DNA of 27,153 nucleotides from Butyrivibrio sp. (GTDB lineage: Bacteria; Bacillota; Clostridia; Lachnospirales; Lachnospiraceae): assembly GCA_024688095.1 (NCBI GenBank), contig JAILEJ010000355.1:1-27153 (forward strand). The letters are read 5' to 3'. Both the position numbers and the translations under genes were made by a program. Positions 15,783-22,761 of this stretch are shown piece by piece. The notes under the pieces were generated by a model, which was not told the origin of the DNA, searched no databases, and saw nothing but the letters and a program-made list of their open reading frames with translations. Position 1 is the stretch's first letter, and each line of letters begins with the position of its first letter.

Positions 15783-17831
15783 ATGGCAAAAAATACGAAC
15801 AAAACAGATGGTTCATCTCCCAAAGCAATCAGCACTAAAATTTCACTTTTATTTGTTGCTATGTTGCTGATTACTATTTTGGTTTCTGAAGGAATAACTT
15901 TTTCTCTTGGCTATTCCATGATTAAAGATCTGATATATGATTCTATGGAAAATCAGGTTTCAGTTGACGGAAGCAAAGTTAATCGTGAACTAAATGCAAC
16001 CTTTTACTATTTAAACGGTGTTGCAGATGCCATTGAGCAAAACTATTTTGATAGCAATGATCAATTAATGGAATATCTTTCAGGAACTGTTGGAAGATAT
16101 ACGCTTTTACCAACAGGTGCATATCTTATGCTTGATGATGGAACCTTCCTGTATCCTTCTGATCCTACATATTCTATTGATAATATTACAGATAATGTTA
16201 TGTATAAAGCCTCACAGACATATACAAATAGCTGGTTTTATTACTATGATGTTCCATATTTCGATACAGTTACAGGTGAACTTTGTGCCTCAGTTATAAG
16301 ACACATATATTTAAAAGATGGCCGCCAGGGTGCATTCGCCGCAGATTTATTCCTGTCCTCAGTTCAGGAAGAACTCAACGCCGTTCAGCTCTATGAAACA
16401 GGTGGAACAATGATGATAACAAGTCAGGGACTCCTTCTAACTTATAAAGATGACCCTTCTCTTTGTGGTTCCTCTGTATCAGATATTTCTGACAATCCAT
16501 TCCTTACAGCTATAGGGGAATTTGTGGCAAGTGAATCTTCAAAGGATACACATGAAGTTATAAGCGCCAAAATAGATGGACAGGGTTATTATCTTGTTGC
16601 TTCAAATGTAATTGGTACAGATTGGTATGTTATTTCCTATGCAAAGCAAAAAGAAGTTCTTTCTACACTTCAGCATATAGTTATTATTCTTATTCTAATC
16701 GCTATAATTGCAGTTATATCAGTAATTGTTGTAATGTACTTCTTCCTTAAAAAGCTTATTAAACAGCCTGTTACAAATCTTACTGATAATATTGAAAAAA
16801 TTTCCGGAGGTGATTTCAGCGTCGAGATATCTTCAGCAGGCGATGATGAAATTGCATTCATGAACAATGCAATGGGAAATTTTGTAAGTGGAATGAGGTC
16901 ATCCCTTAGTGAAATAAAAGATGTTTCAATGAGACTTCATGGCGATGCCCAGACATCAAAAGACACTGCCGAAAGTCTTGAGGATGCAGCCAATGAACAA
17001 TCACATAGTATGACACAGATTCGAGAGAATATCGATAATATGGCCAAGGCTGTTAATGAAGTTGCTGAAAATGCTACAATTCTTGCCCAAACAGTTGCAA
17101 GCGTAACAGAACAGGAACAGCTTATAGAAAATACGATGAATGAACTTGTTGTAAAAGCTGATTCAGGTAAGCAGGAAATGTCAAATGTTGCCGGTGGTAT
17201 GAACGACATAGTTGGATCAATGCAGGATATGGCTGATGCAGTTACAAGTGTTGATGAAGCTGCTTCTCAGATTAATCAGATTGTTGATCTTATCAACTCA
17301 ATTTCTTCCCAGACAAATCTTCTTTCCTTAAATGCCAGCATTGAAGCAGCAAGAGCAGGTGAAGCCGGAAAAGGATTTGCAGTTGTTGCTCAGGAAATCG
17401 GACAGCTTGCTCAGAATTCTGCAGACGCTACACAGCAAATTGCAGATATCATAAAAGATATGTCAATAAGAGTACAGCAGCTTTCAGAAAAATCTGAAAC
17501 CAACACTCAGCTTATTAACTCAAGTGCTGAATCAGTAAATACAGCTGCTACAACCTTCAAAGAAATTACTGTACAGCTATCAGATGCAAATCAGACACTT
17601 TCTATTATGGCTGAGCAGATGAACAAGGTTAATGATGTGGCAACTAATATGGCATCCGTATCTGAAGAGCAGTCTGCATCTACTCAGGAAATTGCAGATA
17701 ATGTTGAAAGAGTTACAGAAGCAGCCAAAGGTGTTGCATCATCTTCAGAGCTTGTTGCAAGCGCGGCATCCTCAGTATCTGACGCAGTAGACACTATTAA
17801 TGGTAACCTTGACAGATTTACGATTCAGTAA
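15783..17831 (+). CDS. Methyl-accepting chemotaxis protein with dCache-like sensor
   Basis: A 682-aa transmembrane chemoreceptor. Helix 1 is at 20-42, an extracellular double-Cache-type sensor at about 45-292, helix 2 at 298-322, a HAMP domain at about 323-380 and the signalling hairpin at about 400-680. The hairpin tip carries INSISSQTNLLSLNASIEAA and RAGEAGKGFAVVAQEIGQLA, the CheA/CheW contact region. The sensor holds SWFYYYDVPYFDTVTGE followed by AADL. This resembles the W/Y...Y.D...D pattern of amino-acid-binding dCache domains, although the usual Arg just before the Trp is not obvious. A TTG start at 15771 is in frame but overlaps the GGAGG site; the ATG at 15783 has it six bases upstream. 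It sits divergent from the esterase near the amino acid uptake operon, so an amino acid ligand is a reasonable guess. Confidence 0.94.
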   Translation: MAKNTNKTDGSSPKAISTKISLLFVAMLLITILVSEGITFSLGYSMIKDLIYDSMENQVSVDGSKVNRELNATFYYLNGVADAIEQNYFDSNDQLMEYLSGTVGRYTLLPTGAYLMLDDGTFLYPSDPTYSIDNITDNVMYKASQTYTNSWFYYYDVPYFDTVTGELCASVIRHIYLKDGRQGAFAADLFLSSVQEELNAVQLYETGGTMMITSQGLLLTYKDDPSLCGSSVSDISDNPFLTAIGEFVASESSKDTHEVISAKIDGQGYYLVASNVIGTDWYVISYAKQKEVLSTLQHIVIILILIAIIAVISVIVVMYFFLKKLIKQPVTNLTDNIEKISGGDFSVEISSAGDDEIAFMNNAMGNFVSGMRSSLSEIKDVSMRLHGDAQTSKDTAESLEDAANEQSHSMTQIRENIDNMAKAVNEVAENATILAQTVASVTEQEQLIENTMNELVVKADSGKQEMSNVAGGMNDIVGSMQDMADAVTSVDEAASQINQIVDLINSISSQTNLLSLNASIEAARAGEAGKGFAVVAQEIGQLAQNSADATQQIADIIKDMSIRVQQLSEKSETNTQLINSSAESVNTAATTFKEITVQLSDANQTLSIMAEQMNKVNDVATNMASVSEEQSASTQEIADNVERVTEAAKGVASSSELVASAASSVSDAVDTINGNLDRFTIQ

Positions 17832-17871
17832 GATATACTATTTATCTGTTACATAGAAGAAAATATCATTC

Positions 17872-17926
17872 AAAACGGGGCTATCGTACTATGATTGTAA
17901 TCATATAAGCGACAGCCCCGTTTTTT
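17872..17926 (+). terminator. Strong intrinsic terminator, possibly bidirectional
   Basis: AAAACGGGGCT (17872-17882) pairs with AGCCCCGTTTT (17914-17924), and the plus strand ends in six T. An inner TATGATT/AATCATA stem extends the hairpin. On the minus strand four T follow the stem, so it may also end the tag transcript. Confidence 0.9.
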
Positions 17927-17981
17927 CATGGAAATTTTGTATCAATTTTATGCTTTATATTAAATTTTTCTCATTTTCAAA

Positions 17982-18548
17982 TTAGTACATTCTGTACTTG
18001 CAGTCTGTAAGATGATCATTTACCATGCCTATAGATTGCATAAATGAATATGTGATAACAGGTCCAACAAATGCAATTCCCATTTTCTTAAGGTCTTTAC
18101 TCATCTTTCTTGATATTTCAGTCTCTGTCGGCATATCACTTGCCTTTTCCCACCGTCCTATAATTTGCTTTCCATCAGTATATGACCATATATATGAATC
18201 AAGACTTCCATAGTTTTCAATGATCTTTTTAACTGCCACAGCATTTTTTCTCACACTGAATATCTTATTTTTATTCCTGATAAGTCCTGGATTATTCATT
18301 AAATTGTTTAGATACTCATCTGTTAAAGCTGCACATTTATCGATATCAAAATTGAAATATACTTTTTGGTATTCTTTTCTCTTATTGATGATTGTTCTCC
18401 AGGAAAGACCCACACTCTGGCCTTCTAAGCAAAGCATCTCAAAAATGTATCTGTCATCATGAGAAATATGGCACCATTCATGGTCATGATACTCTGTTAA
18501 AAGCGGATCCTTTATAGCCCACAATCTGCAATCACTTTCTTTTTCCAT
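17982..18548 (-). CDS. tag: DNA-3-methyladenine glycosylase I
   Basis: A 188-aa cytoplasmic repair enzyme that excises 3-methyladenine from alkylated DNA; length equals that of E. coli Tag (187). The zinc ligands known for the family are all present: Cys7 (CRLW), His21 (YHDHEW), His179 and Cys183 (DHLTDC). The active-site segment FEMLCLEGQSVGLSWRTI contains the conserved Glu and the aromatic stacking residues. The block FVGPVITYSFMQSIGMVNDH is also typical. The ATG at 18548 has a GGGGG-rich ribosome site upstream. It appears to be a single-gene unit between the terminator at 17872 and the TetR gene. Confidence 0.95.
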   Translation of the reverse strand: MEKESDCRLWAIKDPLLTEYHDHEWCHISHDDRYIFEMLCLEGQSVGLSWRTIINKRKEYQKVYFNFDIDKCAALTDEYLNNLMNNPGLIRNKNKIFSVRKNAVAVKKIIENYGSLDSYIWSYTDGKQIIGRWEKASDMPTETEISRKMSKDLKKMGIAFVGPVITYSFMQSIGMVNDHLTDCKYRMY

Positions 18549-18598
18549 ATAACCCCCTTCATTTAAAAATGTAAATTTATTACTTAAATTATATCATC

Positions 18599-19132
18599 TT
18601 AAATCAATAACTCGTATATGTTTAATAAAACCTTTGATTCTTCTTCAGGTGATATTCTGCATCCATCCCCAACCCAATCTATTACAACCTTTGCTGAACC
18701 ATATTGAATAAAGCTTGCTAATGCCTTTTTTTGAATACTATCCATTGTATCAGGTAAACGTGATAATATTATTTCATCAAAATGCGGTACTGCATCTATA
18801 AAATTTTTCAATAAATATTCATTGCCTTGCCTTTTTAATAAACCAATAAATTCCTTTTCCTTTTTAAATACATATAAAACTTTTGTAAGCAACATAGAAA
18901 AGTCTGCATCATCACCCACTTCCCGAATCATCTTATAGGAAGTTTCTACTAGAAAATCATGGATTATTTCGTTATAAACATCATACTGACTTCCGTAATG
19001 ATTATAAAAGGTTGTTCTGTTTATGGAAGCCTTCTTACAGATTTCGCATATTGATATTTTTGATAAATTTTCATTTTCCAACATACTCAGAAGAGCTGTA
19101 TGGATTTTTGCCTTTGTATCAGTTTTTCTCAC
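18599..19132 (-). CDS. TetR-family transcriptional regulator
   Basis: A 177-aa regulator. The N-terminal helix-turn-helix (about 8-55, with ISICEICKKASINRTTFYNHYG) is of the TetR type, in the subgroup with TFYNHY and a C-terminal TetR_C_7/8-like helical domain. The start is a GTG at 19132 with GAGGAA five bases upstream. The overlapping ATG at 19134 is out of frame and is followed at once by a stop, and in-frame stops exclude longer versions. It is divergent from the anchored isomerase-like gene at 19223, and an 11-bp inverted repeat in the shared gap is the likely operator. It therefore probably represses that gene and itself. Confidence 0.92.
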   Translation of the reverse strand: MRKTDTKAKIHTALLSMLENENLSKISICEICKKASINRTTFYNHYGSQYDVYNEIIHDFLVETSYKMIREVGDDADFSMLLTKVLYVFKKEKEFIGLLKRQGNEYLLKNFIDAVPHFDEIILSRLPDTMDSIQKKALASFIQYGSAKVVIDWVGDGCRISPEEESKVLLNIYELLI

Positions 19133-19146
19133 ATCAATTCCTCTTA

Positions 19147-19197
19147 AATCAACAAATCATCAAAATTTGTCGGTTGTTATTTCAACATTTGTTGATT
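19147..19197. promoter_or_regulatory. Likely TetR operator in divergent promoter region
   Basis: AATCAACAAAT (19147-19157) and ATTTGTTGATT (19187-19197) are perfect 11-base inverted arms. Nested inside are ACAAAT/ATTTGT (19152-19170) and the compact palindrome TCAACATTTGTTGA (19182-19195). The cluster lies between the divergent regulator (GTG at 19132) and isomerase-like gene (ATG at 19223). Confidence 0.65.
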
Positions 19198-19222
19198 ATA
19201 TTATAACAAAAAGGAGATACGA

Positions 19223-20245
19223 ATGATAAAATTTAATAATATGTTCCAAAAAATTATAATTGCTATTCTAATCATATTTTTTATATTGATACTTTTTATT
19301 TGCATAATGAAGGTGAAAGAAATATCTAATACAAACAAAATACTTAAAAACCATGTAATAAATTCAGACAACACAACCTCTAAATCTGATTCATTATCTG
19401 TCAAAACCGGTGTTCAGCAAATAATGATCGGTTCTTTGTGTAACAACTATGATGATGCTCTTCAAGTTCTCCTCAACATAAAAGAGGCCGGATATATCGG
19501 AATAGAACTGAATGATTTTATGATACAGGATGCATCTCTTATGGTTAAACTTATGTGTAAATTCTCAGGGATGCCAATAGGTAATGGTGGTAATTTAGAC
19601 TGGAACTCCCTAATTGAAGAAAGCGGATTAGAAGTAATCAGTCTCCATACCGATCTAAACGCAATTGAAAACTCTCCTTCAGAAGTTGCACAAAAAGCAA
19701 AAAGTTTCGGTACTGATAAAGTAGTAATTACAGGAATGTACCGTTTTGATTATTCAGATATTACTGAAGTTGAAAATCTTGCTAAAAGATTAAATGAAGC
19801 CGGAAAAGCACTTTCAGAAGAAGGAATTCAGCTTCTTTATCACAACCATAACTGTGAACTTCAGAAAGTAAGTGAAGATAAAACTGCATACGACATAATT
19901 ATTGAGCAAACAGACTCTAAATATGTGAATTTTGAATTCGATTCTTACTGGATGACTGATGGTGGTGCAAATGTAACTGCTCTAATGAAAAAACTTGGTT
20001 CAAGAATGAAATTATGGCACATAAATGATAGAGGATGTACGACATCTGGTCCTTATATGACTCCAATATTAAAAGAAAATGCTACAGAGCTTGGTAATGG
20101 TAATATGGATCTTGATACCCTTGTTGAAATCGCCAAAACAAATGGTGTTGAAGCTGTTGTTGTTGAGACTCACCAAAACTGGGTAAATAATGATCCAATA
20201 CAAAGTTTTATTAATAGTTATACCTACTTAAATAATAATTTTTAA
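19223..20245 (+). CDS. Membrane-anchored sugar phosphate isomerase/epimerase-like TIM-barrel protein
   Basis: A 340-aa protein with an N-terminal uncleaved-looking hydrophobic helix (residues 11-29, IIIAILIIFFILILFICIM) preceded by two lysines and no lipobox. A polar linker (30-62) and an AP-endonuclease-2/xylose-isomerase-like TIM barrel (about 63-338) follow. Candidate metal and catalytic residues are LYHNHNCEL (His207/His209 region), FEFDSYW (Glu238 region), LWHINDRG (His266) and VVVETHQNW (Glu315). This is the usual layout of IolE/YcjR-type isomerases and epimerases. Most relatives are soluble, about 270-290 aa. Here the first 60 residues suggest the barrel sits outside the membrane. AAGGAG lies six bases before ATG 19223. 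A divergent TetR gene likely controls it, and a terminator follows. Substrate unknown. Confidence 0.87.
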   Translation: MIKFNNMFQKIIIAILIIFFILILFICIMKVKEISNTNKILKNHVINSDNTTSKSDSLSVKTGVQQIMIGSLCNNYDDALQVLLNIKEAGYIGIELNDFMIQDASLMVKLMCKFSGMPIGNGGNLDWNSLIEESGLEVISLHTDLNAIENSPSEVAQKAKSFGTDKVVITGMYRFDYSDITEVENLAKRLNEAGKALSEEGIQLLYHNHNCELQKVSEDKTAYDIIIEQTDSKYVNFEFDSYWMTDGGANVTALMKKLGSRMKLWHINDRGCTTSGPYMTPILKENATELGNGNMDLDTLVEIAKTNGVEAVVVETHQNWVNNDPIQSFINSYTYLNNNF

Positions 20246-20269
20246 TAATATATAGTTTATAAAACTAAG

Positions 20270-20304
20270 GTATCCTGTTGTCTCAAATACTGACAACAGG
20301 ATAC
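20270..20304. terminator. 13-bp perfect hairpin terminator between convergent genes
   Basis: GTATCCTGTTGTC (20270-20282) pairs perfectly with GACAACAGGATAC (20292-20304) across nine bases. The plus strand continues ACTTTTTC; the minus strand continues CTTAGTTTT. It lies between the convergent isomerase-like and methyltransferase genes and probably ends transcripts from both sides. Confidence 0.85.
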
Positions 20305-20312
20305 ACTTTTTC

Positions 20313-21140
20313 TCATACAGCCTTTAGAGCTACTTCAAGATGAATCATCTTAACCATGCCCAGCCAATCAGATAATACCATATTTAATTTTGTAGAAAAT
20401 TTAAGTCCGTCCTTGCTAATATGTGTATAGAACATCTCTTCTGACAAAACTTTTACCTTTCCATCAATTTTAGATGCTAATTGGGTAGCAGAATCTACAT
20501 AGAAAAACATCTTGGCATCTTCATGGCCTACAGTTTTCATATGCTTTTTCTTCATCATCATCATACCGCTTTTATTAACAGTATCAAACAAAATTTCAAT
20601 GTCTCCATAATTCATAAGTAGCTTCATCAATCCTAGTACAGCTTCTTCTTCAAAATAATAGAACAAACCACTTGCAACAACCAAAAGTGGATTTGAAGGA
20701 TGTTCAAAACGGATTTTTTCAATCCATTCTTTTGAAAAGGCATCACCGGCAATATATTTTTCACGCTCATTTTCTGGCAGTAATCCTATACGATACTCTA
20801 TAACGTGAGGAAGGTCCACACCATACCACAGTGTCCTACCATTATCATTTCTATAATATGTTGTTTCAAGACCGCAACCAATCTGTACAATGATTCCATT
20901 AGGTTTACGTTCAATAAAGTTTTTGATATATCTGTCTACATTTGCAGAACGAGAAGCAGAAGCGAGATAGGTATATTGTGTCTGCGTATCGTTTTCAACT
21001 AAGCCTTTTGGCATACCATTCTTCAACTCTAAAGCTTTTTTATCATATAAAATATTTTTACAATGTTCACTAGCATAAATTCTGCCAAGCATAGGTACAT
21101 ATAAAGTATCTTCCACAATACCAAGTTTTGATTCTTTCAT
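20313..21140 (-). CDS. Class I SAM-dependent methyltransferase, LCM/Tcmp-like
   Basis: A 275-aa cytoplasmic protein of the leucine carboxyl methyltransferase/TcmP-like family (O-methyltransferases acting on small molecules or carboxyl groups). The SAM motif I is GIIVQIGCGLETTYYR (about 81-97), followed by LWYGVDLPHVIEYR (acidic ribose-binding strand) and LLVVASGLFYYFEEE (motif with the family's SGLFYYF block). The N-terminal helical region (1-75) with GMPKGLVENDTQTQYTYLA is also family-like. The ATG at 21140 has GGAGA upstream. It is a single-gene unit with no biosynthetic partners nearby. The methyl acceptor cannot be inferred. Confidence 0.88.
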   Translation of the reverse strand: MKESKLGIVEDTLYVPMLGRIYASEHCKNILYDKKALELKNGMPKGLVENDTQTQYTYLASASRSANVDRYIKNFIERKPNGIIVQIGCGLETTYYRNDNGRTLWYGVDLPHVIEYRIGLLPENEREKYIAGDAFSKEWIEKIRFEHPSNPLLVVASGLFYYFEEEAVLGLMKLLMNYGDIEILFDTVNKSGMMMMKKKHMKTVGHEDAKMFFYVDSATQLASKIDGKVKVLSEEMFYTHISKDGLKFSTKLNMVLSDWLGMVKMIHLEVALKAV

Positions 21141-21286
21141 ATAGTTTCTATCTCCATTATTGCATCACACATTTGTTTTCCATCAAATTATGGAAATATT
21201 AAGAAATCTTCTTACACTATCTATATGATATCACTTTTTTGTTAGCAGGGTCTAATATATCTTTTCAACTGTCACCAACAAAGTCT

Positions 21287-21865
21287 TTACTCTACAATCT
21301 CCACGCCATCAGGCACCATTATGTTAAACACAGCCTTACCGCACTCTCTTTTACCAATAACTTTTATCTCTCCCCTTGAAGACTTGTAGCTACACTCAAA
21401 TTTATTCATTCCTTCAGGCATAAAAGGCTTTATCTCCACCTTAGAAAATCCCGGTTCTAAAGGCCTTATGCCTGCAATTCCATTGTAAAACCACTCTATG
21501 ATATGTCCCAACATGTCGTGATTATGGCTTCTTGGATTGTCTTCCCAATACTCACCAAGAGTTGTCTCACCTGCAAGAACAAACGCATAATAACTTGGGT
21601 GTTCCGGCTTTAATATCATATCGTATATCTGCTGATTCATACCGATAGCTGACAATGTTTGAATTATATAGGGCTGTGAAACTTCTCCAGCCTTAAAGCA
21701 TCCGGCATCTTGCACAAGCCTCTTCAGCTGCCAAATCACATCCTCCTTTCTGTCTTCCGGAACCATTCCAAAGTAAAGGGGCATTGCTTCTGCAGCCTGT
21801 GTCATAACTATCTGATTCTTCTTATCAAACACTTTATATCCAATGCTGTGATAGTCTTGTATCTG
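21287..21865 (-). pseudogene. Alpha-L-rhamnosidase (GH78) C-terminal remnant
   Basis: The reading frame ending at 21287 matches the last part of the GH78 catalytic barrel and the C-terminal beta-sandwich. It includes QAAEAMPLYFGMVPEDRKED, the ETTLGEYWEDNPRSHNHDML segment (usual SxNHxMxG block) and WFYNGIAGIRPLEPGFSKVE. Intact GH78 enzymes have roughly 700-1000 residues; only about 180-190 remain. The frame is open only up to an in-frame TGA at 21868-21866. The best start (GTG at 21832) lacks a ribosome site. The lost 5' end faces the AraC remnant. It would have released L-rhamnose from plant or microbial glycans; as it stands it lacks the catalytic acid region and is very likely inactive. Confidence 0.85.
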
Positions 21866-21881
21866 TCAAAAACTTTTCCCA

Positions 21882-22352
21882 GTGTGCCTTGACGCTCTTC
21901 ATATACATCACAGAAGGCGCCATCAAATCAGAAATAGTGGCCGATACAAGACAACCATGCTTTCGGCTCTTTTATCTGTGTTCTTTGTGGAGCTTTTAAG
22001 ATTCCATGAAAAGGATCTCGAAATCCCATCCATGTCCCGCATGGCCCTCAGCGATAATATAGTTTTCATTCTTGAATATATGCAAAAGAACTATACCACC
22101 ATCACACTATCGCATCTTTCCACATTTTTTAACTATAGTGAAAGACAGATGCAAAGAATCATAGAAAGCGCAACAGGAACGAGCTTTAGTAATAACATAA
22201 AAAAACTCCGCATGAACAAAGCTGCGGAGCTTTTAACGACTACTAATATGACGGTTTCTGAAATTGCTGACAGCCTTGGTTTCTACGACTGCAGCAGTTT
22301 CAGACAATCTTTTAAAAAATATTATGGATGTTCTCCTAGAAAATTTAAATAA
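21882..22352 (+). pseudogene. AraC-family regulator, C-terminal remnant
   Basis: The open frame gives 156 residues. From about residue 25 it reads like the end of a sensor domain (TTMLSALLSVFFVELLRFHE) and then a full AraC double helix-turn-helix (about 57-156). The latter contains LSHLSTFFNYSERQMQRIIE, MNKAAELLTTTNMTVSEIAD and SLGFYDCSSFRQSFKKYYG. AraC regulators of this type are about 280-300 aa with an N-terminal cupin, which is missing. The first 20 or so residues are His/Arg-rich and unlike any domain, and no ribosome site precedes the ATG at 21882. It lies head-to-head with the rhamnosidase remnant, the arrangement expected of a regulator and its target gene. I consider it decayed, although a free DNA-binding domain could in principle still be made. 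Confidence 0.75.
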
Positions 22353-22424
22353 GTATTATTTATAATTTCAATGTAAAAAGAATCCCACTAATTAATTATA
22401 TTTGCAAAATAAACATTCATACTA

Positions 22425-22748
22425 TCATTCCAAAAGCTGTATATATCTTTCTACTCTATGAAAAATATCTTCAAGGCTAAAATAACCCGATTCTCTTATA
22501 GTTAATTTTCCTTCAACAAATACAAGTATCGTTGGCGCACTAAAAACACCCTGCTTTGCCGCAATTTCCGGGTAATCTTCAATAGAAATATATCTACAGA
22601 TAACATTTTTATAATCTGCATTCCAATAGTCTATCTTTTCTTTTATTGCTACGCATGGTGCACAAGTTCTGGTTCCAAATTGTAATATAAGGACTTCCGA
22701 CTGGTTCAGAAGGTCATCTATGGACTCGTCTTTCGATAAAACTATCAT
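22425..22748 (-). CDS. Thioredoxin-like protein in the thiazole operon
   Basis: A 107-aa thioredoxin-fold protein. The redox site is FGTRTCAPCVAIKEK (Cys29/Cys32, CAPC rather than the classic CGPC). The cis-proline segment is FSAPTILVFVEGK and the final helix is complete, so it is full length. The frame extends to 22817, but that part lies inside thiH. The ATG at 22748 has AGGAGG six bases upstream and starts MIVLSKDESID, so I chose it. It follows thiH by 13 bases and is the last gene of the thi operon. Placement suggests a thiol-disulfide role in thiazole formation (for example keeping ThiF, ThiS or ThiH cysteines reduced), but that is inference. A general thioredoxin role is possible. Confidence 0.9.
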   Translation of the reverse strand: MIVLSKDESIDDLLNQSEVLILQFGTRTCAPCVAIKEKIDYWNADYKNVICRYISIEDYPEIAAKQGVFSAPTILVFVEGKLTIRESGYFSLEDIFHRVERYIQLLE

Positions 22749-22761
22749 TGTGCGCCTCCTT

